NCBI RefSeq assembly: GCF_902726545.1
Contig: NZ_CACVAD010000030.1
Location: 1 to 60,742 of the forward strand
Reading direction: 5' to 3'
DNA length: 60,742 bases
Source: Yersinia artesiana
Lineage (GTDB): Bacteria; Pseudomonadota; Gammaproteobacteria; Enterobacterales; Enterobacteriaceae
Of this stretch, positions 15,288-23,755 are shown one piece after another; within the stretch, counting starts at the first letter, position 1; each line of letters begins with the position of its first letter. Under the pieces are notes generated by a model. That model was not told the origin of the DNA, made no database searches, and saw only the letters and a list, made by a program, of their open reading frames with translations. The position numbers were made by a program, and so were the translations under genes.

Positions 15288-17135
15288 TCATAGGATTTCG
15301 ATCTCGCTATCTTGGAGCCAGCCAGCAGCAACCACGTTTCGCTTGACCAGTGCCGGCTGAGGTGTGTATACGACAATCGCTAAGCTATTTTCAGCACGAC
15401 TACACGTTACGTAGAGAAGCCTGCGAGTACGAGCCAGTGCGTGATCCTTGCCATCACGCTCATTGTCTCGATCAGTTTTTGTTGGTTCTTTCACACCCAG
15501 CAATTTGTCGTAGCTGAACAAAAAACCGTCTGCCTCATCATCGTTGATGACAACCATAACTCGCGGGTACTCGAGTCCCTTTACACCTTGGTGCGTACCA
15601 TAGGGTGAAAGGCCATCTGTATAAGTCGCAAAAGCTGCCAGCTCCGAAAATGGGCGCTCAAGAAATAGCTGATAGGCGTAATTGGTTATCGCGTTCGTAT
15701 CTTCAAGATCGGGCGCCTCACCAGGAGATCCCAACACCATTGCCTCAACCAGATTTTCTGGGACATCAAGCAGTTGAGTTTGCAACAGAAGCGTTGCGAC
15801 TTCGCTCAGTGTTGGATCGTTTCTTTCGAAAAGAGAGAACAGGGCGTGCGTCGCGTCTTCTACACGCTGCATGTGGGCCGATTGATCCACTGTTGATTGC
15901 ATAGAATCCTTGCTGAGCAAGGAGGAGCGAGAGCGTACTGCTTCAAGCAGAAGGAAATGATCGTCCTTTGCGGTAAGGATGGGAAGAACGCCTTCGCTGA
16001 AAACGCGAAGTGCGGGCAGGGTTCCATCCAACAAGCCTGTTTGAAGGTGCTCAACCGCGTAGAGGGGCGTGAAAAGCTTCTCGAACCCCATCCGCCGTCC
16101 AGCCATCTTGTGTTCGAGAATCAAGGTCTTTCGGCCTTCAGGGCCGGTAGCCCATTCTCCGTCGTCGGTGATTGCAGCCATCGAATGAGCGATGCCTTCC
16201 TCAAGATTTGGTGCCTGATCTTGGTTTTGACTAATGCAGTACATGCGCACTACACCTTGAATGGCATCAGGCTTTGGGGTCTGCTGATGATTGTCTACGG
16301 TGCTTCGAATCACGTTGATAAGGTCTACCACTCTACGAGGACAGCGGCAATTAACGACCTTTTCAGGTTTCCGCCAGTCACCTGGTATTGCTTTATCAAG
16401 GTGCGTTACCCCATGGCCGTAAATTTGTTGCATGGTGTCGCCGAGTAGCCCCAGGCAGAAGCGTGTCTGCGCCAATTGCTGGACTTTCAGAAAAGCCTCC
16501 ATTACTGGCGCGTGGGTGTCTTGGCTTTCGTCGATCAATACAACTGGGTAGCGGTCTACTAGAACATCTAACAAAGGGCGCTTGGGAGCGAATGCTGCGG
16601 TCAACTTGATGACCTCATCGTGATTGAGTGCTTGTCGTTCTCTGTTGTTACTTGTAGGGCTATAGATGAACTTGGTAATCTCGTCGAGAGTCTCAAGTCT
16701 GCGTATTTTGCTTTGTAGCTTCCGTCGGTTTGCTCGAGATGTTTTATTGTCGCCTCTCGAGCGTGCTAGCTCGCCCTCTATCTTCTCAATGTCCAGGGCA
16801 AGTTTGATCCTTAGCCACTCTCTGATCTCGTTGTCGAATCCTTGGATTAGGCGCCAGGCGAACGCGTGAATGGTTGAGACTTCCACGAGTGGATCAAACT
16901 CTAGCCTTCGAAGAATCTCCTCGCAGGCTGCGTTTGTATAGGTAATCACCGCAATGCGCCGCCCTTCGAACGTCAGGCGTTCTCGCTCGCGACTTTTGAG
17001 TTCGCGGATAGCCTCGACGAGTGAGTGGGTTTTTCCTGATCCCGCACCTGCGTAAAGAAAAAAACTTTTTGGATCTGCCAGATTCAGGCAAGCCTGCATA
17101 ATGGTGTCGGCATCGGCGACAACTGCTTCGTTCAT
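15288..17135 (-). CDS. gajB: UvrD-like SF1 helicase, GajB-type subunit of a Gabija-like system
   Basis: 615 aa. SF1A helicase motifs: I GAGSGKT, Ia AVITYTNAACEEI, then VSTIHAFAW, II VVLIDESQDT, III LLGDTMQQIYG, V THQGVKGLEYPRVMVV, VI LLYVTCSRAENSLAIV. In Gabija, GajB is thought to sense DNA ends or termini and activates or assists the GajA nuclease. The start overlaps the gajA-like stop (ATGA, 17132-17135). It is longer than the best-studied Bacillus GajB (about 490 aa as I recall). Confidence 0.82.
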   Translation of the reverse strand: MNEAVVADADTIMQACLNLADPKSFFLYAGAGSGKTHSLVEAIRELKSRERERLTFEGRRIAVITYTNAACEEILRRLEFDPLVEVSTIHAFAWRLIQGFDNEIREWLRIKLALDIEKIEGELARSRGDNKTSRANRRKLQSKIRRLETLDEITKFIYSPTSNNRERQALNHDEVIKLTAAFAPKRPLLDVLVDRYPVVLIDESQDTHAPVMEAFLKVQQLAQTRFCLGLLGDTMQQIYGHGVTHLDKAIPGDWRKPEKVVNCRCPRRVVDLINVIRSTVDNHQQTPKPDAIQGVVRMYCISQNQDQAPNLEEGIAHSMAAITDDGEWATGPEGRKTLILEHKMAGRRMGFEKLFTPLYAVEHLQTGLLDGTLPALRVFSEGVLPILTAKDDHFLLLEAVRSRSSLLSKDSMQSTVDQSAHMQRVEDATHALFSLFERNDPTLSEVATLLLQTQLLDVPENLVEAMVLGSPGEAPDLEDTNAITNYAYQLFLERPFSELAAFATYTDGLSPYGTHQGVKGLEYPRVMVVINDDEADGFLFSYDKLLGVKEPTKTDRDNERDGKDHALARTRRLLYVTCSRAENSLAIVVYTPQPALVKRNVVAAGWLQDSEIEIL

Positions 17136-19426
17136 GACGTCACCTCTGCGCCCTCGGGCGGAATTACCAGAAGCTCTTTTTGCTTGCTTCGCAATTTGGA
17201 CTCAAGCCAGTTGAGGCCTTCAAGGATGTACTCAGGAATTTCGAGGCTGGGAAAGTTTTTGTCGCCCAAAACGAGCAACACAAACTCTGCTTTCTTTCCT
17301 TCGCGTAATTCGTTGAAAAACCCTTCCCCTATGGCTTCTGATGTTTGCGCCTCATTCAAAACTTTTATGAAAGCCTTCATCAGACCAGTACCGTTTGTCT
17401 TTTCCGCAAAGTAACCAGCGTTGCTAAGCACAAAGCTGTCTTCAAAGGTATTTGGAAGAGCTTGTATTGCTTCACCAGTAGCGGGCAGGTGGGTGGAAAT
17501 AGGAGTTTGATAGGCGATGCGTACCGAGTACAGGTCGTCGATTTTGTGCTCTTTTTGGTTCGCTGGTAACGCAAGCAGTTCATCCACTGTGCTGCCCAGA
17601 TGCATCAGTTTCATCCAGCTCCGCAATGTCGGATTGTTCGTAATCTGATCTGAATTTCTTTGCACCGGTTTTGCAGCTTTATTAAGCCCTGCATCGAGGT
17701 CTGTAATAACTAGGGTGAGGATGCCAAGGGCGTCAATTAAAGGCCTTAATCGGTGTGCGTGACTGCCACCGATATCGAGGGTTGTGATGTAGCAGCGGTC
17801 AAGGAATGGAAACTTATTTCGCAAAAAATGCGGCAGCATCATTCGCTCTGCTGAACCCTCTACCAAGATGACGGCATCGGCGAAGAATATGTCTGCATGC
17901 TGTGCCCGCAGATACCTAGTTACGAATTCCTTCGTCTTTGTTCCCTCGCCGAACACGTTAGAGAGATTAGAGACCGTCGACACCGGTACACCGATACCAT
18001 ACATTCCGGCTGGAAGTCGCCTGAAATACCTAAGGTTCTGGTACTCCACTTCATGTGTTACATGGCTGGAGTGAGTGCTTACCAAAAGCTGAGTCTTCAG
18101 ATTTGGGTAGCGTTCAAGCAAAGCGTCTCGGCATAGAACTTGATAGGCGTGCCGCACGAACACTTGCTGCACTTGAACATGAAGGTGGGCTTCAGGTTCT
18201 TCAATGAGCACGAGGTGGATGGGCTCGACACGGTCTATTACTTCCGTGCTGGCGGCTCTGGTTTTTCTCAGCCACTCGTCCCTGAAGCCCATCAGCCGGA
18301 AAATCATAGATATCAGGTTTTGATATCCCAACCCATTAGCGGTCTCTGGTAAATGAAGAGGAGGGGCTCCTGGAGTACCCTGGATTGAATCCAACTCAAA
18401 AAGGACGGCCGCTTCATGGTTCATGCCGTCAGTTGTTGCTAGGCGACTTGCGACTTTGATGCGTGGATCATTACGGCCGGGGTAGCCCAATCCCTCGACC
18501 TCTCTAATAGCAGGTTCGAAGCTGCTACCTAGCTTCGTATCGAATGCCGACTGGGCTGCTTCTATCGCCCGCAACGCTTCGAGGTCTGAAACATCTGGGC
18601 TGTCACCTGGGTCAAGGTGTCGGGAGTAATAAGATCTGAGTTGTTCCGAGAGTTTTTGAGCGCCGCTGGGTCTAGTGTGATCTCCTTGTTTGTCGTCCGA
18701 ATGGTCGCCGAATCCCCGCTGTGCATTGATTTCATGTACTCGAATTAATCCACTGAGAGGATTGCTTTCCAAGGGCTGGGCAGTAGGGCTCAATTGCTGC
18801 ATTTGCGCCATTCTAGTCGACTTGTCAGGCTTTTTAAGTTGTTGCGGATCTAGGCGGTACCAACGTATTTTGAATTTATCTCCCAGCCGACGGCTCAGGT
18901 AATCATGTAGGCTCTGCGGCCATAGCTTCAGCGGCCTACCGGGTGGATCTTCCTTCTCTAGAGCACCCTCAAGCTCTACAACCCTCATGCGCTCCTTACG
19001 ATAGTCCGTGTACAGCGTATTCATATCATCAGGTTCAAGCAGAAAACGCATTCCCACTAGCCCCCCGCGCCACGCAAAGTTGGGTATGAGATCCCGGATG
19101 TAGTGGAACTCCCCTTGATCTGCCGACACCCAGATATCCAGACCAGGGAGCCAGTCAGCCCAGTCCTTGGCTGTAGGTATTTCAAAGTTTTCCGGCGCGT
19201 TCTCCCACACTTTACCAATCTCATCCAGCTTGGCGAGATGGCAAAGAGTCAGATCCTGGAGCCGAAAAGCTGAAGCCTTAGAAACCAAAAATCTCCGAAG
19301 TGCCAGCATGGCAGAGGATTTGCCGCTGTTGTTTGCACCTACAAGCAGCGTGGTCTCATTAGCGAAGTCAATTCGCACAGAAAGTAGTTTTCGGAAATTA
19401 GATATCTCTATGTGCTGGATGTACAT
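17132..19426 (-). CDS. gajA: OLD-family ATPase/TOPRIM nuclease, GajA-type subunit of a Gabija-like system
   Basis: 764 aa. ABC-type ATPase: Walker A GANNSGKSS (residues 30-38), Walker B VLIEEPEAHLH, and a switch-like LLVSTHSSHV. A C-terminal TOPRIM domain follows, with ILVEGSAERMMLPHF (glutamate metal site) and LVITDLDAGLN (DxD). This is the class 2 OLD architecture, which is paired with a UvrD helicase in Gabija anti-phage systems; ATP depletion or phage DNA triggers nicking. It is longer than Bacillus GajA (about 580 aa as I recall), mostly between Walker A and Walker B. Transcribed first, it is coupled to the helicase gene. Confidence 0.82.
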   Translation of the reverse strand: MYIQHIEISNFRKLLSVRIDFANETTLLVGANNSGKSSAMLALRRFLVSKASAFRLQDLTLCHLAKLDEIGKVWENAPENFEIPTAKDWADWLPGLDIWVSADQGEFHYIRDLIPNFAWRGGLVGMRFLLEPDDMNTLYTDYRKERMRVVELEGALEKEDPPGRPLKLWPQSLHDYLSRRLGDKFKIRWYRLDPQQLKKPDKSTRMAQMQQLSPTAQPLESNPLSGLIRVHEINAQRGFGDHSDDKQGDHTRPSGAQKLSEQLRSYYSRHLDPGDSPDVSDLEALRAIEAAQSAFDTKLGSSFEPAIREVEGLGYPGRNDPRIKVASRLATTDGMNHEAAVLFELDSIQGTPGAPPLHLPETANGLGYQNLISMIFRLMGFRDEWLRKTRAASTEVIDRVEPIHLVLIEEPEAHLHVQVQQVFVRHAYQVLCRDALLERYPNLKTQLLVSTHSSHVTHEVEYQNLRYFRRLPAGMYGIGVPVSTVSNLSNVFGEGTKTKEFVTRYLRAQHADIFFADAVILVEGSAERMMLPHFLRNKFPFLDRCYITTLDIGGSHAHRLRPLIDALGILTLVITDLDAGLNKAAKPVQRNSDQITNNPTLRSWMKLMHLGSTVDELLALPANQKEHKIDDLYSVRIAYQTPISTHLPATGEAIQALPNTFEDSFVLSNAGYFAEKTNGTGLMKAFIKVLNEAQTSEAIGEGFFNELREGKKAEFVLLVLGDKNFPSLEIPEYILEGLNWLESKLRSKQKELLVIPPEGAEVTS

Positions 19427-19839
19427 GGGCCGTCCTTGAAAGCCTGAGTAATATCAATTTGCCATCAATAATATATGTTGTCGTCTATAGCAATCAAAAG
19501 AGATTAAAATGGAGACACTGCTCTAAACGTCAGCACCTCGCTCGCAGCGGCGCTTTAGTGCTATGCCCCGTCCAGGATATGCCAAATTGGACGTATAACG
19601 GTTCAAGAAAGGTGCCCATGTCTTTGTTGGTTGGGAGCCAATAGAAAATAACCCTGCAACTACGCCTTCCATCTCTGCATGTGATCCTGGACATAATATT
19701 GGGGGGCGGTGATGCGGAATCTCACTCTCTGAATGTTAACGTAGATGACATCATTCGATTTAAATCAGAGCATTAATGATGATGGTATACTCAGGACCTG
19801 AAGGAGTTCTTTAGATTTTTTTAGTAAACATGACACTCA
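19427..19839. other. Intergenic stretch with a probable gene remnant
   Basis: No intact gene. Within 19560-19775 a coding-like plus-strand reading exists (RFKKGAHVFVGWEPIENN, then DPGHNIGG, a one-base shift, then GDAESHSLNVNVDDIIRF and a stop). It is interrupted by a stop near 19599 and a frameshift near 19710. I do not recognise the family. The promoter of the leftward defence pair should lie at the left edge. Confidence 0.35.
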
Positions 19840-20097
19840 TTACTTCTGGTGAAAATCGGAATCCGATTGCGTGGGGTAATTACATCCTGGGATTGGGCTA
19901 GCACTACAGCCCCCTAACCGGGTTGTTTGCAACGGCTCATGTTTGTCAGAGTAACTATATTCCTGAACGTCTTGCTCCGAATTTATGGATTGCCTTGTAG
20001 AAAAGGACTGTTCTGGCGGAGTGCTTTGGAAGGCGTACACCTTAGTAGCACTGAGCCACAGTAAGGGCAGTAGGGTGCAGCGGGTGAGTATATTCAT
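19840..20097 (-). CDS. Small exported protein of unknown function
   Basis: 85 aa from the ATG at 20097, which follows TGGAGAA. A signal peptide is clear (MNILTRCTLLPLLWLSATKVYA). The mature part is polar with two cysteines near the end (LGGCSASPIPGC), which could form a disulfide. It lies next to the conjugation remnants and may be a leftover pilus, lipoprotein or exclusion component of the ICE. No family recognised. Confidence 0.5.
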   Translation of the reverse strand: MNILTRCTLLPLLWLSATKVYAFQSTPPEQSFSTRQSINSEQDVQEYSYSDKHEPLQTTRLGGCSASPIPGCNYPTQSDSDFHQK

Positions 20098-20534
20098 ATA
20101 TTCTCCAGACAAAAGTTACGTTCATTCTATGATATGCCTGATTGACTCAATAAAGCTTTAACGAAGAACGGTATATATAAGGCTAGGTATAGATCTCAAC
20201 ATACCGATAATCACCGGGAAATATTGTGCTCAGATTTTTCGTTAATGCTCATGGTCAGGTAACAAGGGGCGCTGCAGTAATGGCTTATGAACCTAATGAA
20301 AAATTTCGGCACGACACTTTTATCTTTTTTTTCATAATAAAACTTCCTTTTTTTGTTTTAATTGTCCTCCGGATGTTTCGAACATTGGATGCCCGTAACA
20401 TCCGGAGGCTGCGGGTGCGGGCGGCAAAGAGCCCGTTAAGATGCACTGAATGAATGGCAAATCCCTTCAGGAATGAAGAAAATACGCAATCAATGCTGGG
20501 TATGCTTTGTGGACCACTTTACTGAAGTACTTTT
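20098..20534. other. Intergenic stretch with a perfect long inverted repeat
   Basis: No confident gene; an open frame at 20226-20453 starts with GTG, lacks a ribosome site and overlaps the inverted repeat. The repeat at 20366-20408 is the main feature. Confidence 0.4.
20366..20408. repeat. 12-bp perfect inverted repeat
   Basis: CCTCCGGATGTT (20366-20377) and AACATCCGGAGG (20397-20408) are exact complements separated by 19 bases. The T-rich tract TTTTTTTGTTTTAATTG lies on the left side, so the hairpin could act as a leftward (minus-strand) transcription feature. Alternatively it could be part of a lost transfer origin or recombination scar next to the virB remnant. Confidence 0.6.
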
Positions 20535-20984
20535 CTATCTCAGAAGTAGGTTGTCCAGAAAGAGGAAACTGGCATCGCCAGTACCAATGCAGGAAGCATA
20601 CTGGCTACCAAGAGAGTGTGCGGCGTAGCGTGACAGAGCGGTATCGAGGGTACCTTTAATTTCCAGCATTTCCTGCAACGCACCGTCAAGCTCTTTCAGT
20701 TTCTGGCCGTCTTTCATACGCCGGTGTCCGGCTTTTTCCAGACTGGCAAAAGGGCGGTAGCAGGCAGTCAGGAACAAGCGGTTACGGCGAAATGGGTTAG
20801 CCTCCAGCGAGGCATAATACAGACGGCTGACTTCATCAGCGTAAGGGTTGCCGGATAGGGCAAGGAAAGCGACGGAGGTCCAGACAGCAATGATGATGGT
20901 GATACCCGTGACAGCCAGTAGAGGCACCATCGGCACCCCCCATAGTGCCGCCGGACGTTTCATTGCCTTAAGCAGCTTTGCCAT
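20535..20984 (-). pseudogene. Collapsed VirB3/VirB4 fusion remnant
   Basis: 149 codons. Residues 1-45 (KAMKRPAALWGVPMVPLLAV and a hydrophobic stretch) match the VirB3 inner-membrane protein of type IV secretion. The rest (SRLYYASLEANPF, NRLFLTACYRPF, KLKELDGALQEML) resembles part of the N-terminal domain of the VirB4 ATPase. It then stops at LDNLLLR with no Walker motifs. It follows virB2 with a 10-base gap, the normal gene order. I infer a VirB3-VirB4 gene reduced by an internal deletion and C-terminal truncation; the VirB4 assignment is less certain than VirB3. Confidence 0.55.
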
Positions 20985-20994
20985 AGATAACCTC

Positions 20995-21288
20995 TCAGCT
21001 CATCAGCAGTGCGCCGATTTCACTGCCTCCACCAATCAGGATGCCGCCAATGATGATGTAGGCGCACTGGGACAGGCTTTCGCCTTTCCAGAGTGTCTTG
21101 TAACCTACCCAGATCACGGCCACGGTAATGGTGATGGCTGCCAGACCATTAAGGCCGGTGGCGACTTTTTCCATCACGGTATTTGCGCGTTGAAAGCCGT
21201 CGGCAAAAACCGGGGGTACAGAACAGACGATGAGTGCAAATGCGGAAACAGGACTGAAAGCGGCCTTAAGTATGCGGCAAAGTGTCAT
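20995..21288 (-). CDS. virB2: VirB2-type conjugative pilin
   Basis: 97 aa. A long signal peptide ending FADG is followed by two hydrophobic helices (LAAITITVAVIWVGYKTLW and QCAYIIIGGILIGGGSEIGALL), the standard TrbC/VirB2 layout. Its ATG overlaps the virB1 stop. It would be the pilus subunit, but with the rest of the transfer genes missing it is probably non-functional. Confidence 0.85.
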   Translation of the reverse strand: MTLCRILKAAFSPVSAFALIVCSVPPVFADGFQRANTVMEKVATGLNGLAAITITVAVIWVGYKTLWKGESLSQCAYIIIGGILIGGGSEIGALLMS

Positions 21289-21995
21289 TATTCTTTCTCC
21301 TCACGGGGTGACAGGGAGAGGCTCCGGCGCAATGACGGCGTAGAGATCTTTTCGAGGGCAATTTTCTTCTGGCGGAATTTTGGGGGGATGCCACGAACCA
21401 CGCCCTTCGGCCAGATCACGCAGGGACGTAACTGGTCACCTGCAGGCGTAGGCTTCAGGAACGGCGGGGATGTCAATTTATCCTCGTGGGTTCCGGGTAC
21501 GGCATAGTGGGGAGCTGCAGCGTAACCAATCCGTTGCACATAGCTGGTTCCGGAAAAAACCGCTTCCGGCTGTTCTCCGGTACGGAAATTGCCGGAGTAG
21601 TAGCAGCTCAGTGCTCTTTTCAGCGAGCCGCCGCGTCGGTAACAGTCGTTGAGGATGTATTCGAAAACAGACAAATTGGTACAGGGATCAAGCAGGTCAG
21701 AGGCTGTCACACCGTAATGATGGAAATTGGTGCTGGTAATTTGCATCAGCCCCACAGAGTAACGGCGGCTCTGCGCCACAAGGCGACGTATGATTCGCTC
21801 TGCTCTTTCCCGGCTGGTGGGCTGATGAGAAATGATTTTAATGTGACCGAAGGTGCCTGAGCCCTTTGGGATAATTTCGGCGATCGCATAAGGGTTAAAA
21901 TTGGACTCCACCCTTACGACGTCGAGTGCTGTGGACGGATGAATGCTGGTGGCACACTGCATGGCCACCGCCAGAAAGGCAGATGTGGAAAGCAT
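21288..21995 (-). CDS. virB1: VirB1-type lytic transglycosylase
   Basis: 235 aa from the ATG at 21995 (upstream in-frame codons are unlikely). SLT-fold motifs: DVVRVESNFNPYAIA with the catalytic glutamate, YSVGLMQITSTNFHHYG, and ALSCYYSGN. The C-terminal tail is long, basic and proline-rich. It opens peptidoglycan for the type IV secretion channel, starting the virB1-virB2-virB3/4 run that is then cut off. Confidence 0.85.
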   Translation of the reverse strand: MLSTSAFLAVAMQCATSIHPSTALDVVRVESNFNPYAIAEIIPKGSGTFGHIKIISHQPTSRERAERIIRRLVAQSRRYSVGLMQITSTNFHHYGVTASDLLDPCTNLSVFEYILNDCYRRGGSLKRALSCYYSGNFRTGEQPEAVFSGTSYVQRIGYAAAPHYAVPGTHEDKLTSPPFLKPTPAGDQLRPCVIWPKGVVRGIPPKFRQKKIALEKISTPSLRRSLSLSPREEKE

Positions 21996-22590
21996 AGTAG
22001 CCTCGGGAATGCGGGCAGCGTACATAGCTAAAGAACCATGCATGCTGAGGGAAACTTGAAGGGTTAAATGTGTGGTTTCGAGATTGTGAGCGCTTTGCGC
22101 CGGATTGCCGAAATCATAATAAAGTGTGTCATGAGATATTATCTACAGGGCTTTTGATTCGGATAAATGCTGCACTATTGTTTTGCGGTAGATGTTTGAT
22201 TTCAGCGTATCTGTTGAAAATTCCAGATCGACAAAAATATGTCACTTGGTTTTATTTGGATAGTTCTCTAATCAAAATAATAATAAACGGGTCACGTCCC
22301 AATTCTGCATTCCGATTTCAACGGGTCAGCGAGAACATTCAGCGGCACACTGAATTAAGGTTGTGTGATAGCCTGATGTAAATTATTAAAGAACGGTGCT
22401 CGACCAGGCTGAATAAATGCCTAACTGTCAGGTCGATGAGCAGAAACACTATCAGGATGGATTTAATTAATATAAATTGGAATGATAAAGTGAAAATGAA
22501 ATGCTAAGAGTTTTTCGGGGATGAATTTTAGTAGTGTAAGGGGGAGGGGGATATAATCGGTGATTGTGTTTTTACTAATAGTGAAATATA
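21996..22590. other. AT-rich intergenic region upstream of virB1
   Basis: Nearly 600 bases with no supported gene. It should contain the virB promoter on the minus strand. AT-rich segments are visible around 22120-22290 and 22380-22560. In intact ICEs of this family other genes lie near here, so a deletion scar is possible. Confidence 0.4.
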
Positions 22591-22622
22591 AAGACGTGCG
22601 GGGTTTTAATTCCCTGCACGCC
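22591..22622 (-). terminator. Hairpin after the AlpA/DUF2857/TraR gene set
   Basis: CGTGCGGGG and CCCTGCACG pair around TTTTAATT (one mismatch). On the minus strand the stem is followed by T-rich sequence (TCTTTATATTT), placing a terminator 13 bases after the TraR-like stop. Confidence 0.65.
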
Positions 22623-22634
22623 TTACTGTTAACA

Positions 22635-22844
22635 TTAGCGTTTACGTCGTTCAAGCATTTCCTGGCATTCTCTACACGTTGTTACTCCTGGCAGAGTGTG
22701 CCTCCGCTTTTCAGGAATTGGTCTACCGCAGAACTGACAGTGATACAGGGAAGGTGTTGCTGCTGGTTTGAAACGGCTTTGTTCAATCATTTCCTCCAGA
22801 CGTTGCTCATTGAATTCCTGGTCGCGATCAACTTCGTCAGGCAT
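22635..22844 (-). CDS. TraR/DksA-type C4 zinc-finger protein
   Basis: 69 aa from the ATG at 22844, preceded by GGAGGACA. A four-cysteine finger is visible (CQFCGRPIP ... CREC), as in TraR, YbiI and phage DksA-like proteins that bind the RNA polymerase secondary channel. The start overlaps the end region of the upstream DUF2857-like gene. It is likely an ICE-encoded modulator of host transcription. Confidence 0.85.
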   Translation of the reverse strand: MPDEVDRDQEFNEQRLEEMIEQSRFKPAATPSLYHCQFCGRPIPEKRRHTLPGVTTCRECQEMLERRKR

Positions 22845-22845
22845 A

Positions 22846-23418
22846 TCATGTCCTCCTGTCTGTCCTTCCCTGCTCACAAAATGTGATTCGGTTACACACA
22901 ACAGTGAGTGAGGGGGGATTGGGCTCTGAGGCTAACTCTTCGGTGATCTGCATCATGATGTTAATTGCTTCATTAGCATCAGGACTTTTCCCCTTTAACG
23001 CCTTCCATCGGCACCATATTGTGGCATCCATGGTTTCATCAGGAAGAGGTGAGCGTCCATACGGTACAGATATGCCCTGTAATCTGCGGTTGAAACAGAC
23101 ATCGTTGGAAGTAAGACCAAAATAATGCTTTAGTAATGCTATAGATCCACCTAACCGGATCGCCCGATTAATTTGCTGATGATTCTGGGTTTCAGTACGT
23201 GCTCTTTCCAGCTGTTTGCGTAAAATGTCATGGTGAATTTTTACTGTAATAAATGATGCGGGAGAGTAGCAGATGGTTAATAATGAATTAAAAGGTAACT
23301 GACTTATTTCGTTAATTTCTTCAAGAGTAAATCCAAGTGTTTCACCGTAAGATAAGTCACCATCCTTCAATGCATAAATTACATCCGTGAGTACGTAATA
23401 ATTCAGCGAGGGAAACAT
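22846..23418 (-). CDS. DUF2857-like ICE protein
   Basis: 190 aa. LKDGDLSYGETLGFTLEEI near the start, INRAIRLGGSIALLKHYFGLT in the middle, and NRRLQGISVPYGRSPLPDE are typical of a protein family linked to integrative elements (DUF2857), possibly DNA-binding regulators. It lies between AlpA and the TraR-like gene on one strand. Function is unknown. Confidence 0.7.
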   Translation of the reverse strand: MFPSLNYYVLTDVIYALKDGDLSYGETLGFTLEEINEISQLPFNSLLTICYSPASFITVKIHHDILRKQLERARTETQNHQQINRAIRLGGSIALLKHYFGLTSNDVCFNRRLQGISVPYGRSPLPDETMDATIWCRWKALKGKSPDANEAINIMMQITEELASEPNPPSLTVVCNRITFCEQGRTDRRT

Positions 23419-23435
23419 AAGTTATCTCTCTTGTC

Positions 23436-23621
23436 TTAGCGGTTAGCTAATTTACGATTAATCCATTCGTCAATCTCCGACTCGAGCCAGGCTACGCTGG
23501 CTGGGCCGATTTTTATTGAGAGTGGGAAACGCTTGTCTTTCATATACAGATAGATTTGTGAACGTTTAAGACCTGTTTTTTGCTCGACCTGTCTGAGGCG
23601 TAATAATTGATGAGATGGCAT
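23436..23621 (-). CDS. alpA: AlpA-family regulator / candidate excision factor
   Basis: 61 aa. A MerR-like winged helix is visible: LLRLRQVEQKTGLKRSQIYLYM, then FPLSIKIGPASVAWLESEIDEWI. AlpA proteins activate integrase genes or act as excision factors; Hef of the Yersinia HPI is of this kind. It probably controls excision together with the integrase at 31.9-33.2 kb. Confidence 0.9.
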   Translation of the reverse strand: MPSHQLLRLRQVEQKTGLKRSQIYLYMKDKRFPLSIKIGPASVAWLESEIDEWINRKLANR

Positions 23622-23755
23622 TTGTTCCTCCAGGGGTTTATGGCATTGCTATCATAAAGGAACACAGAATGATGTTTAGATAAAGACAGTGAACCCGTAT
23701 CACGAAATTATTCATCCGTAATACGGATCTCAGAGCTATATACACGAAGGATGTA

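Noticed and set aside
20226..20453. 75-codon plus-strand open frame
   Set aside because: GTG start without ribosome site, hydrophobic low-complexity middle, and it contains the inverted repeat.
22070..22381. 103-codon plus-strand open frame upstream of virB1
   Set aside because: No family, no ribosome site, lies in AT-rich probable promoter sequence.
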